DNA of 64,000 nt from contig JADJEK010000006.1 of NCBI GenBank assembly GCA_016709145.1, positions 186,001 to 250,000 on the forward strand, read 5' to 3'. The stretch's first letter is position 1. Each line of letters begins with the position of its first letter. This DNA is from Planctomycetota bacterium (GTDB lineage Bacteria; Planctomycetota; B15-G4; JADJEK01). Positions 53,978 to 63,698 of the stretch are shown in pieces. The notes under the pieces were generated by a model, which ran no database searches, was not told the origin of the DNA, and was given only the letters and a program-made list of their open reading frames with translations. A program made the translations under genes and the position numbers.

Positions 53978-54708
53978 AGGGCGTCATCCTCGCCGGCGGT
54001 CTGGGGTCGCGGCTCGCGCCCGTTGACCAAGGGTCACGAACAAGCACCTGCTGCCGGTCTACAACAAGCCGATGATGTACTTTCCGATCCGGACGCCTGG
54101 TCAACGCCGGGATCAAGGACATGCTGATGGTCACCGGCGGCAACAACGCGGGCGATTTCCTGCGCCTGCTCGGCAACGGCAAGTGAGTTCGGACTGAACA
54201 GCTTGAACTACGCGTACCAGGTCGGTGAGGGCGGCATCGCCGAAGCCCTGCGTCTCGCCGAGCAGTGGTCGGGCAACGACAAGATCTGCGTCGTGCTCGG
54301 CGACAACATCATCGAGAAGAACATCCGCGCCGCGGTCGAGTCGTTCGACAAGGTCGAGGCCGGTGCGCGCATCCTGCTGAAGAAGGTCCACGATCCCGAG
54401 CGCTTCGGCGTCGCCACGTTGAAGGGCGACCGCGTGGTCAAGATCGTCGAGAAGCCGAAGCAGCCCGAGTCCGACCTCGCGGTCATCGGCATCTATATGT
54501 ACGACCGCCAAGTGTTCGACATCATCAAGACGCTGAAGCCGTCGAATCGTGGCGAGCTCGAGATCACCGACGTCAACAATGACTACATCGAGCGAGGCCA
54601 ATGAGCTAGGACAAGATCGACGGCTGGTGGACCGACGCCGGCACGTTCGAGTCGCTGGTCCACGCGTCCGAGTTGGTCCGAAAGGGCGGCGCGAACCACG
54701 CCGATTGA
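53974..54708 (+). pseudogene. rmlA: Glucose-1-phosphate thymidylyltransferase, frameshifted
   Basis: Makes dTDP-glucose. The start GTG overlaps the previous stop. Pieces: KGVILAGGLGSRLAP, NKHLLPVYNKPMMYFP, GIKDMLMVTGGNNAGDFL, then one long intact stretch (54203-54601) with NYAYQVGEGGIAEALRLAEQ, VVLGDNIIEKNI and GELEITDVNNDYIERGQ. A TGA and a TAG then interrupt before DKIDGWWTDAGTFESLVHAS. At least five indels are needed. The short length is typical of the RmlA variant in EPS loci. Confidence 0.85.
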
Positions 54709-54718
54709 GTCGGAAGCG

Positions 54719-55582
54719 ATGCGTGGCCGTTACCTGATCACGGGAGCCTCGGGCATGGTCGGGCGCGAACTCGCGCGCCTGCTCGGGCAAGACCACGACG
54801 TCGTCGCGTTGGCGCACGCCGATCTCGACGTCGCCGACTTCGCCGCGGTCAAAGCCGCGGTCGCCACGCATCGTCCGACCGCGTTCTTGTCGGTGGGCGC
54901 GTGGACCGACGTCGACGGCTGCGAGCGGGACGCCGATCGCGCGCATCGCGTCAACGCGCTCGGTTCGCGCAATGCCGCGATCGCGTGCTCGGAGGCCGGC
55001 ATCCCGATCCTGCAGGTGTCGACCGACTACGTGTTCCCCGGCGTCGGCAAGACCACGCCCTACGTCGAGGACGACGCGGTCGGACCGGCGTCGCACTACG
55101 GCCGATCGAAGCTCGCCGGCGAGCGCTTCGTGCGCGAACACGCGGCGGGGCGGTTCTGGATCGTCCGCACCCAATGGGTCTACGGACACCACGGCAAGAA
55201 CTTCGTCGACACGATGTTGAACCTCGCGCGCCAGGGCAAGGACCTCAAGGTCGTCGACGATCAGATCGGCTGCCCGACGTTCGCGCGCGACGTGGCGCGT
55301 GGGATCGTCGCGATCCTCACGCGCGACGCGGGCTTCGGCACCTATCACTGCTCGGGCAACGGCCAGGCGTCGTGGTTCGAGTTCGCCGCCGAGATCTTCG
55401 CGGTCGCCGGCGTGCATCCGAACTCGCTGCTGCCGCAAGGCAGCGCGGCGTTGGATCGTCCGGCGCCACGGCCGGCCTACTCGGTGCTGCGCAATCGCAT
55501 GCTCGAACTGACGATCGGCGATCCGATGCCGCGGTGGCAGGATGGATTGCGCGAATACCTCGGCGAGCGCATGCGCGTGTGA
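54719..55582 (+). CDS. rmlD: dTDP-4-dehydrorhamnose reductase
   Basis: Last step of dTDP-L-rhamnose synthesis. The 287-residue protein starts MRGRYLITGASGMVGRELAR. It has the family patterns GAWTDVDGCERDADRAHRVN, VSTDYVFPGVGKTTPYVEDD and active-site YGRSKLAGE (YxxxK), with IVRTQWVYGHHGKNFVDTML. It is the first intact gene after the damaged stretch. Its TGA stop is the first three bases of repeat copy 3. Confidence 0.93.
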   Translation: MRGRYLITGASGMVGRELARLLGQDHDVVALAHADLDVADFAAVKAAVATHRPTAFLSVGAWTDVDGCERDADRAHRVNALGSRNAAIACSEAGIPILQVSTDYVFPGVGKTTPYVEDDAVGPASHYGRSKLAGERFVREHAAGRFWIVRTQWVYGHHGKNFVDTMLNLARQGKDLKVVDDQIGCPTFARDVARGIVAILTRDAGFGTYHCSGNGQASWFEFAAEIFAVAGVHPNSLLPQGSAALDRPAPRPAYSVLRNRMLELTIGDPMPRWQDGLREYLGERMRV

Positions 55583-55778
55583 GAGAACGTGAGTCAATCC
55601 GATTGATTCGCGTTCTCGGCCTCACCAGGTGTGGCTCGGCGGCGGCAGCCGCCGATTTCAAAGACGATTCGCGTTGGACAGAAGCGAATCATCCGTGAGG
55701 ACGGCGGCTGCCGCCGCCTCGGCCACCTTCGGCTGTGAATCCACCGGGGGCGGCCCCCGATGGATTCACAGCCTCTGA
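55580..55778. repeat. Intergenic nested inverted-repeat element, copy 3
   Basis: This copy starts on the rmlD stop and ends 14 bases before the rmlB ATG. Hairpin A has arms GAGAACGTGAGTCAATC and GATTGATTCGCGTTCTC. The central stem contains GGCGGCGGCAGCCGCCGA and ACGGCGGCTGCCGCCGCC, which are complementary. Hairpin C has arms GTGAATCCACCGGGGG and CCCCCGATGGATTCAC. It ends CCTCTGA and is followed by GGCGGAGAG, the ribosome-binding region of rmlB. Both flanking genes point the same way, so it sits inside the transcript. Confidence 0.88.
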
Positions 55779-55792
55779 GGCGGAGAGTCACC

Positions 55793-56806
55793 ATGCGGAC
55801 GATGTTGGTCACCGGCGGCGCGGGCTTCATCGGCTCGAACTTCGTGCGCCTCGTGTTGGCGCGGACGCGCGACATCAAGGTCGTGAACGTCGACGCGCTG
55901 ACGTATGCCGGCAACCTCGAGAACCTGGCCGGCGTCGATCAAGACCCGCGCTACGCGTTCGAGAAGGCCGACATCGCCGACGATGCCGCGATGGAGCGCG
56001 TGTTCGCCGCGCACCGACCGGGCTTGGTCGTGAACTTCGCTGCCGAGTCGCACGTCGACCGTTCGATCGTCGATCCCGGCATCTTCGTGCGCACCAACGT
56101 GCTCGGCACACAGGTGCTGCTCGACCGCGCCAAGAAGCAGGGCGTCGAGCGCTTCTTGCAGGTGTCGACCGACGAGGTCTACGGCTCGCTCGGCTCGACC
56201 GGGTACTTCACCGAGACGACGCCGCTGCACCCGAACTCGCCGTACTCGGCGAGCAAGGCCGGCGCCGATCATCTCGCGCTCGCGTACCAGCACACGTTCG
56301 GTTTCCCGACGTTGGTCACGCGCTGCTCGAACAACTACGGGCCGTACCAGTTCCCCGAGAAGTTGATCCCGCTGATGATCTCGAACGCGCTCGAAGGCAA
56401 GCCGTTGCCCATCTACGGCGACGGCTCGAACGTGCGCGACTGGCTGCACGTCGAGGACCACTGCGCGGCGATCCTGACCGTGCTCGAGCGCGGCAAGGTC
56501 GGCGAGGTCTACAACATCGGCGGCAACAACGAGGTCGCGAACATCGACGTCGTGAAGCTGCTGCTGAAGCATCTCGGCAAGCCCGAGAGCCTGATCAAGT
56601 TCGTGACCGATCGACCCGGGCACGATCGCCGCTATGCGATCGACGCGAGCCGCATCAAGGCCGAACTCGGCTGGGAGCCGTCGCGCACGTTCGAAGTCGG
56701 GCTCGGCGAGACGATTCGCTGGTACCTCGAGAACCGCACGTGGTGGGAACGCGTGAAGGGTGGCGAGTACCGCAAGTACTACGAATCGATGTACTCGGGA
56801 CGTTGA
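55793..56806 (+). CDS. rmlB: dTDP-glucose 4,6-dehydratase
   Basis: Second step of dTDP-rhamnose synthesis. The 337-residue protein starts MRTMLVTGGAGFIGSNFVRL. It carries NFAAESHVDRSIVDPGIF, STDEVYGSLGSTGYFTETTP, active-site YSASKAGADHLALAYQHTFG and NNYGPYQFPEKLIPLMISNA, all characteristic. A GGAGAG lies before the ATG just after repeat copy 3. rmlA, rmlD and rmlB are present; rmlC is not seen in the window. Confidence 0.95.
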   Translation: MRTMLVTGGAGFIGSNFVRLVLARTRDIKVVNVDALTYAGNLENLAGVDQDPRYAFEKADIADDAAMERVFAAHRPGLVVNFAAESHVDRSIVDPGIFVRTNVLGTQVLLDRAKKQGVERFLQVSTDEVYGSLGSTGYFTETTPLHPNSPYSASKAGADHLALAYQHTFGFPTLVTRCSNNYGPYQFPEKLIPLMISNALEGKPLPIYGDGSNVRDWLHVEDHCAAILTVLERGKVGEVYNIGGNNEVANIDVVKLLLKHLGKPESLIKFVTDRPGHDRRYAIDASRIKAELGWEPSRTFEVGLGETIRWYLENRTWWERVKGGEYRKYYESMYSGR

Positions 56807-56970
56807 CACGGATCGTGAGCTCGGGTCCTTACAATCCTGCGACTCGAATTCCCGCCCGGGACGGGGCAAGAATGAGCAGGAACGACTCAAGCTCCTGCGC
56901 GCGAGCGCCCGACAAAACGCCAACGCGTGCAGTGGCCCCGAGTGAACGGAAGTCCAGAATTGATACGCCT

Positions 56971-57804
56971 ATGAGAACGCCGGTCCTCCTCCTCGTGCTC
57001 GCCGCCATGTGCTGCTCGTGCCGCTCGTACGACGACGCGCGCATCTTGCAGACCTTGAACCAGCGCGGGTTCGGTCGCAAGTACGTCGGCGACTCCAACG
57101 AAGTGCTCACGATCGGAATCAACGACTCGGTGCAGGTGAGTTGCCCGACCGACGCGGAGTTGAACGGCGCGTACAAGGTCCGCATGGACGGCGTCATCGA
57201 CGTCGCGCTGATCGGCGAGGTCTTCGTCGCCGGCTTCTCCCCGGCCGAGATCGCCGAGACGCTGAAGCAGCGCTACTCGGACTACTACACCGACCTCGAG
57301 TTGTTCGTGTTCCCGAGCGAGATCCGCTCGAAGCGGTACTTCATGCGCGGCGAGGTCACGCCGGGCGAGAAGCTGTTCGAAGGCGACACCACGGTCTGGG
57401 ACGCGGTCGCGAAGTTCCAACTCCCGCTCACGGCCGACCTCGACGACATCTACGTCATCCGCTCCGACCCGAAGCACCCGCTGATCATCCCGGTCGACCT
57501 GCGCAAGATGCTCGAGCACGGCGACTCGTCCGACAACGTGCTCGTGCGCGAAGACGACATCATCGTCGTCAATCCGAACTTCGCAGGCATCGTGCGCAAC
57601 TTCGTCCAGATCCTGCTGGCGCCGATCCAGCCGGTCACGCAGTTGTTCTCCAGCTTGAGGTCGACCAAGACCAACTACGAGTCCCTGGTCGAAGACACCG
57701 GGGGCGGCAGCGGGCAATTCGGATTGAACAACGGCTTCAACCAATACGGCACCAGCGGTGTCGGCGGCGTGCCGGGCGGCTTCAACGAACCGCAAGGCAA
57801 CTGA
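56971..57804 (+). CDS. Wza-like polysaccharide export lipoprotein
   Basis: Outer-membrane polysaccharide export (poly_export/SLBB) protein. The 277-residue product starts MRTPVLLLVLAAMCCSCRSY, with a lipobox cysteine. It has the export domain (LTIGINDSVQVSCPTDAELN, YKVRMDGVIDVALIGEVFVA, AEIAETLKQRYSDYYTDLEL) and an SLBB-like part (KRYFMRGEVTPGEKLFEGDT). A Gly/Asn-rich tail ends it. Its stop TGA begins repeat copy 4. The 164 bases before it hold no gene. Confidence 0.88.
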   Translation: MRTPVLLLVLAAMCCSCRSYDDARILQTLNQRGFGRKYVGDSNEVLTIGINDSVQVSCPTDAELNGAYKVRMDGVIDVALIGEVFVAGFSPAEIAETLKQRYSDYYTDLELFVFPSEIRSKRYFMRGEVTPGEKLFEGDTTVWDAVAKFQLPLTADLDDIYVIRSDPKHPLIIPVDLRKMLEHGDSSDNVLVREDDIIVVNPNFAGIVRNFVQILLAPIQPVTQLFSSLRSTKTNYESLVEDTGGGSGQFGLNNGFNQYGTSGVGGVPGGFNEPQGN

Positions 57805-58006
57805 GACGAGATGAATGCGTCCGATGGACTTTCGTTGTCGGCTTGATCAGGTGTTTCTCGGCGGCGGCAGCCGCCGATATCGAGGTCATCGGGGATCGGT
57901 ACGGCCGAATTCCCGGTGGGTACGGCGGCTGCCGCCGCCTCGGACACCTTGTGGGTTCGGCTGTGAAGAGATCGGGGGCAGCCCCCGATTCCTCCACAGC
58001 CTCTGA
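57802..58006. repeat. Intergenic nested inverted-repeat element, copy 4 (degenerate)
   Basis: This copy starts on the stop of the Wza-like gene and ends 12 bases before the GTG of the chain-length gene. Hairpin A is decayed. The central GGCGGCGGCAGCCGCCGA and ACGGCGGCTGCCGCCGCC arms are intact. Hairpin C has arms GTGAAGAGATCGGGGG and CCCCCGATTCCTCCAC with a few mismatches. The ending CCTCTGA is kept. It is again inside a same-strand gene series. Confidence 0.82.
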
Positions 58007-58018
58007 GCGGGAGCCGAC

Positions 58019-59710
58019 GTGGTCGAAGGCCAAGCATCCTCGATGGGTCCCGAAGTCGACGCTGGCGCGCAGGTCAAACGCCTGCTCGCCGCGGCCGGAC
58101 GCAATCGCCTGCGCATCCTGTTGCTCGGCCTGTTCGGCCTGGCCATGGGCGCGCTGATCGCGACGTTCGTCCCCGACCTGTACGAGTCGCGCACGTTGCT
58201 CTTGCTGCGGCAGCGTGAGCTGATCGACGACTCGCGCTTGCTGCGCGCGATCTCCGAGAAGCCGCTGATCCAGAAGGAACAGACGCTCGAGAACGAGCTG
58301 CTGTCGTTCCAGTGGATCCACGACGTCCTGCGCGAGTGTGAATGGCTCGAGTACGCCCGCATCAAGGACGACCCCAAAGAGATCTCCGACCTGATCCACA
58401 AGATCCAGGAGAAGCAGTACTTCCAGGTCGCGATGAGTACGGACCCGGCCGGTGAACTGCTGGTCGAGTTGAAGTTCCGGTGGGACGACCCGATCAAGGC
58501 GCGCGATTTCGTGAAGAAGGCGCGCAAGAACTGGATCAACCGCCGCGACGACGAGCACCGGCGCTACTGGCGCAAGCAGCGCGACGACTTCGAGAAGATC
58601 CTGCAGGAGCGATTGCTCGCGTACCAGAGCGCGAACAACTCGCTGCAGAAGTTCGAGTCGCAGAACCGCCTGCCGCTGCTGACCGATGCCAACGAACAGA
58701 TCGCGTTGAAGACCGCGCTGCTCCAATCGCGCTCATTGGCACGCTCCAACGTCGAAGCGCTGACCGGCAAGGTGACATCGATCGAGACCAGCCTCGGCGC
58801 CGTCCCGAAGACCCTGCAGACCTCGTCGACCGAGATCGAGAACCCGGAATTCCAACAGGCGCTCGGCGCCGTCGCGGCGGAGCAGGCCGAGTACGACACG
58901 CTGATCAAGTCCGGCAAGAGCCCGAAGCACGTCAAGGTCAAGCAGCAGAAGTCGCGACTCGAGGAAGCCCAGAAGAAGCTGGTCGCGCTCAAGGACAAGC
59001 GTTTCTCGACCTCCGAGAAGACCGTGAACATCAATCCGGCGTGGTACGAGCAACGCAAGACGCTCGACGAAGCCAGCGCCGAACTCGAGGCCGAGCGCAA
59101 GCGACTGCTCGACGTCGAGCAACAGCTCGTCGACATCCAGCGCGAACTCGACACGCTGCCGAGTCTGATCGCGCAGCGTCGGCAGTTGCAAAACGACGTC
59201 GATCAAGCGCAGGTCCAGCTCAACGAAGCGACCAACGCGATCCAGCCCGTGCGCGACAAGGTCGAGTTCATCGAGCGCCGCAGCGCGCTCACGCTCGGCA
59301 ACGCCGAAGATGCGCTCGAGAAGGCCGGCGCGTACTCCGTGCTCGAAGAGCCGGTCGAGGCCAAGAAGCCGACCGGTTTGCCGAAGCCCGTGTTCGGCCT
59401 GATCGGACTCCTGCTCGGCGTCGGCATCGGGCTCGCGTTCGCGCTGGTGTCCGAGATGATGCGCACGAGTTTCAGCGGACCCGACGAAGTCGCGCAGGCG
59501 CTGCGTCTGCCCGTGCTCGGAGCGATCGACTCGATCCGCACGTCGGCGGAGGTGCGCCGCGAGAAGCTGGTCGCGATGGCTCAGGTCGTCGGCGCCGTGC
59601 TCGTCATCGTGTCGATCGGCGCGTTCGTGTGGCTGCTCGCGGAGCATCCGGAGCGACTGCCGCCGGGCTTCCGCAAGGCCGTCGACGACGTCCGCGCGTC
59701 GTTCAAGTGA
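58019..59710 (+). CDS. Wzz-type polysaccharide chain-length/export protein
   Basis: Inner-membrane polysaccharide copolymerase. The 563-residue protein starts at a GTG behind GCGGGAG. An N-terminal transmembrane helix (RILLLGLFGLAMGALIATFV) is followed by a large periplasmic part with long coiled coils. A second transmembrane region lies near the C-terminus (PVFGLIGLLLGVGIGLAFAL and VVGAVLVIVSIGAFVWLL). There is no BY-kinase domain. It follows the Wza-like gene across repeat copy 4, as in polysaccharide export operons. Confidence 0.88.
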   Translation: MVEGQASSMGPEVDAGAQVKRLLAAAGRNRLRILLLGLFGLAMGALIATFVPDLYESRTLLLLRQRELIDDSRLLRAISEKPLIQKEQTLENELLSFQWIHDVLRECEWLEYARIKDDPKEISDLIHKIQEKQYFQVAMSTDPAGELLVELKFRWDDPIKARDFVKKARKNWINRRDDEHRRYWRKQRDDFEKILQERLLAYQSANNSLQKFESQNRLPLLTDANEQIALKTALLQSRSLARSNVEALTGKVTSIETSLGAVPKTLQTSSTEIENPEFQQALGAVAAEQAEYDTLIKSGKSPKHVKVKQQKSRLEEAQKKLVALKDKRFSTSEKTVNINPAWYEQRKTLDEASAELEAERKRLLDVEQQLVDIQRELDTLPSLIAQRRQLQNDVDQAQVQLNEATNAIQPVRDKVEFIERRSALTLGNAEDALEKAGAYSVLEEPVEAKKPTGLPKPVFGLIGLLLGVGIGLAFALVSEMMRTSFSGPDEVAQALRLPVLGAIDSIRTSAEVRREKLVAMAQVVGAVLVIVSIGAFVWLLAEHPERLPPGFRKAVDDVRASFK

Positions 59711-59734
59711 CGCGGCGTCCGCGGCTTTGACGCC

Positions 59735-60928
<1,194 letters not shown>

Positions 60929-61022
60929 GCCGAAAACCCTTTCGGTCCTGCGGTTTGGGACCGTCGGTGTCTATCGTTTTCCAGCGCTCCCCGCCTTCCT
61001 CCTTCCGGTCTGCCCGCCGCCC

Positions 61023-62354
61023 GTGTCACCCCGTTCCCTCGGCATTCTCGTCGTCGCGTTCCACTTCCCGCCGCTGTCCGCGGCGGGAACGCATCGCACG
61101 TCGAACTTCGTCCGTGAACTGACGCGGCGCGGTCATCGCGTCGGCGTCGTGACGACCTCGCCGGGCGCAGGGTTCAAATCCGATCCGCACCTGTCGAGCA
61201 AGGTCCCGGCCTCGGTCGAGGTGGTGCGCGCGCCGCACGTCGATCCGTTCGCGTTGCTCGCGCGCTGGCGCGGCACCGCGCCGCGCGCAGCGACGGTCGA
61301 TCCCGGTGCGCAGGGCGCGACGGGATCCGCTCGGACGGTCGATCGGGTCCTCGACTACGTCTCGCGCTTGTTCGACCTGCCCGATCGCTACGCGTCCTGG
61401 ATCTTGCCGGCCGTGGCCGCGGGCGTCGCGATGGCGCGCCGCGTCCGCGCCGACGTGCTGTACACGACCGCGCCGCCGTTCTCGGCGCACGTGGCCGGCC
61501 TGGGGCTGCATCGAGTGCTCGACCTGCCGTGGATCGTCGACCTCCGCGATCCGTGGGCCACGAATCCGTTCAACGTCCGGCCGTTCGCGAGTCTGCGCGC
61601 GATCGACGAGGCGCTCGAAGCCGCGGTCGTGAAGCGCGCGCACACGGTCGTGCTGAACACCGAACTCGCCGAGGCCGGCTACCGCGCGCGTTATCCCGAG
61701 CGATCGAACTTCGTCACGATCACGAACGGCATCGATCCGGACCTGCTCGAACGCGCCGCTCCGGCCGTCCTGCGCAACGGCAATCGGGCGTTGCTGCACG
61801 CCGGTACGATCTACGGCCGCCGCTCGCCGCACGCGCTGCTCGAGGCCCTGCGACGGTTCAAGGTCGAGTCGCCGCAGCTCGCGCGGCGACTGAGCATCGT
61901 GCAGCTCGGTGGCGTCGAGAACGCTCCGGCGCTGCTCGAGCGCGCGAAGGCGCTCGGCGTCGACGACGCGTTCGAGATCCGACCGCCGGTCGGCCACGAC
62001 GAAGCCTTCGAGTGTTTGCAGCGAGCGGACGGGCTGTTGTTGCTCGGTGTGTCCGGAGAACGACCCGAAGTGCAAGTGCCGGCGAAACTGTTCGAGTACA
62101 TCGCGGCCCGCCGGCCGATGGTCGTGCTGGCCAAGTCGGGCGGCGCGATCGCGCGCACGCTCGCGCAAGCCGACGTGCATTGTTTGCTCGCCGATCCCGA
62201 CGATCCGAACGCCGTGCTGACGGCGCTGCGTTCGTTCACGGCGCCCGACACGAACGCCGACGTCGTCACGAACGGCATCGGCGCGTTCCGCTACGAGAAC
62301 CTCGCCGCGCGTCTCGAAGCCACGCTGCTCTCCGCTTGCGATGCGAGCGCGTGA
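61023..62354 (+). CDS. Family 4 glycosyltransferase
   Basis: A 443-residue glycosyltransferase from a GTG (VSPRSLGILVVAFHFPPLSA). It has the GT4 N-terminal fold with FPPLSAAGTHRTSNFVRELT and the donor domain with LLHAGTIYGRRSPHALLEAL, QVPAKLFEYIAARRPMVVLA and the DVHCLLADPDDPNAV ending. The frame runs upstream to 60807 inside the previous gene without similarity. No obvious ribosome-binding site precedes the GTG. It is followed after 12 bases by the ligase-like gene. Confidence 0.87.
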   Translation: MSPRSLGILVVAFHFPPLSAAGTHRTSNFVRELTRRGHRVGVVTTSPGAGFKSDPHLSSKVPASVEVVRAPHVDPFALLARWRGTAPRAATVDPGAQGATGSARTVDRVLDYVSRLFDLPDRYASWILPAVAAGVAMARRVRADVLYTTAPPFSAHVAGLGLHRVLDLPWIVDLRDPWATNPFNVRPFASLRAIDEALEAAVVKRAHTVVLNTELAEAGYRARYPERSNFVTITNGIDPDLLERAAPAVLRNGNRALLHAGTIYGRRSPHALLEALRRFKVESPQLARRLSIVQLGGVENAPALLERAKALGVDDAFEIRPPVGHDEAFECLQRADGLLLLGVSGERPEVQVPAKLFEYIAARRPMVVLAKSGGAIARTLAQADVHCLLADPDDPNAVLTALRSFTAPDTNADVVTNGIGAFRYENLAARLEATLLSACDASA

Positions 62355-62366
62355 TGGAGACCCACG

Positions 62367-63698
62367 ATGCGTGATGTCGTGGTCTTCGCGGTGGTGTTCG
62401 GCTTGTTGCCGTTCGCGTTCATCCGGCCGTTCTACGGGCTGCTGTTGTTCTCGTGGCTCGCGTACATGCGCGCTCCCGACCTGTCGTGGGGGCCGGCGCG
62501 CGACTTCCGCTTCTCGATGCTCGTCGCCGTCACGATGTTCCTCGGCTGGGCGATGTTCGACAACCGGCCGTTCATGCGCAAGAACGGGCGCAACTGGATC
62601 ATGATCGCGATGGCGCTCGCGGTCTCGATGTCCTACGTGATCGCGCCGATGAAGGCGTACAGCGTCACGCCGAAGTACCTCGAGTACTTGAAGGTCATCC
62701 TGATCGCGCTGTTCACGACCGCGCAGATCGACAGCTTCCAGCGCTTGCGCCAGATCCTGCTCGTGATCACGTTGTCGTTCGCGTTCTACGGCGTGAAGGG
62801 CGGGATCTTCGGCCTGGTCGCCTCGGACGCGCAGATCATCCGCGGCCCCGGTGGCCTGCTGCTCGACAACAACGACTTCTCGCTCGCCATGTGCATGAAC
62901 CTGCCGTTCTTGTTCTACATGGCGCGCACGGAGCTGAACCGCCGCATGCGGCTGTTCCTGCGCGTCGCGTTCGTGATGACGATCATGACGATCGTGCTCA
63001 CGGGCTCGCGCGGCGGCTTCCTGTCCATGGCCGCGGTGACCGGCGTGATGGTGCTGAAGTCGCGCTACAAGTCGGTCGGCATCGCGACCGGCGTGCTCGG
63101 CGCCGCGCTGTTCTTCGTGTTGATCCCGGACGACTACCGCGACCGCATCTTCGGCATCGCCACCGCGGCGAAGACCGATGCGTCGGCGCAGGGGCGCTTG
63201 CACGCCTGGGGCGTGGCGTGGGAGATGATCAAGGCGAAGCCCGTGTTCGGCGTCGGCTTCGCCAACTTCGTCACCGAGTACGAGAAGTACGACCCCAACG
63301 TGCTGCCGACGACCGCGCGCGTCGCGCACAACTCGTACCTGCAGATCTGGGCCGAGTCCGGTTCGATCGCGTTCTTCGGCTTCTTCACGTTGATCGTGAC
63401 CACGGTGTTCTCGATGCGTCGCATCGCGCGGCTCGCTCGCGTACGCGACGGACCGCCGTGGACCCACGAGTACGCCACGCTGATCGAGGTCAGCATGGTC
63501 GCGTTCATCGTCGGCGCGATGTTCCTGAACCGCGCGCACTTCGACTACTTCTATCAGCTGGTCGCCATCGCGATCGCGCACGGCGTGCTGGCGCGCCGGG
63601 AGTTGGCGAAGGCGCGGACGACGCCCGGGCGGCGCGTCGGCACGCCCGAGCTGCAGGTCGCGGACGGTGATCCGTGGCTCGCGCGAGGCGTTTCGTGA
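62367..63698 (+). CDS. O-antigen ligase-like membrane protein (exosortase-associated O-glycosylation ligase type)
   Basis: A 443-residue polytopic membrane protein starting MRDVVVFAVVFGLLPFAFIR. About ten hydrophobic segments flank a large periplasmic loop with AHNSYLQIWAESGSIAFFGF, the Wzy/WaaL-type motif. IVLTGSRGGFLSMAAVTG is typical of the O-ligase domain. The N-terminus resembles the exosortase-system putative O-glycosylation ligase family. It may polymerise or ligate the polysaccharide. Its stop overlaps the next GTG. Confidence 0.88.
   Translation: MRDVVVFAVVFGLLPFAFIRPFYGLLLFSWLAYMRAPDLSWGPARDFRFSMLVAVTMFLGWAMFDNRPFMRKNGRNWIMIAMALAVSMSYVIAPMKAYSVTPKYLEYLKVILIALFTTAQIDSFQRLRQILLVITLSFAFYGVKGGIFGLVASDAQIIRGPGGLLLDNNDFSLAMCMNLPFLFYMARTELNRRMRLFLRVAFVMTIMTIVLTGSRGGFLSMAAVTGVMVLKSRYKSVGIATGVLGAALFFVLIPDDYRDRIFGIATAAKTDASAQGRLHAWGVAWEMIKAKPVFGVGFANFVTEYEKYDPNVLPTTARVAHNSYLQIWAESGSIAFFGFFTLIVTTVFSMRRIARLARVRDGPPWTHEYATLIEVSMVAFIVGAMFLNRAHFDYFYQLVAIAIAHGVLARRELAKARTTPGRRVGTPELQVADGDPWLARGVS

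Noticed and set aside
48030..54708. Genuine pseudogene island or horizontally acquired decaying locus
   Set aside because: Motifs are preserved in order, composition matches neighbours, and glmS is normally essential; sequencing error is the simpler reading, though not proven.
5842..58006. CRISPR array or insertion sequence as an explanation for the repeats
   Set aside because: Copies are kilobases apart, have no spacers and no transposase, and show no obvious direct target duplications.
61026..63581. Minus-strand open frame of about 850 codons
   Set aside because: It is antisense to a glycosyltransferase and an O-antigen ligase-like gene with clear family motifs; the composition is that of a GC shadow.
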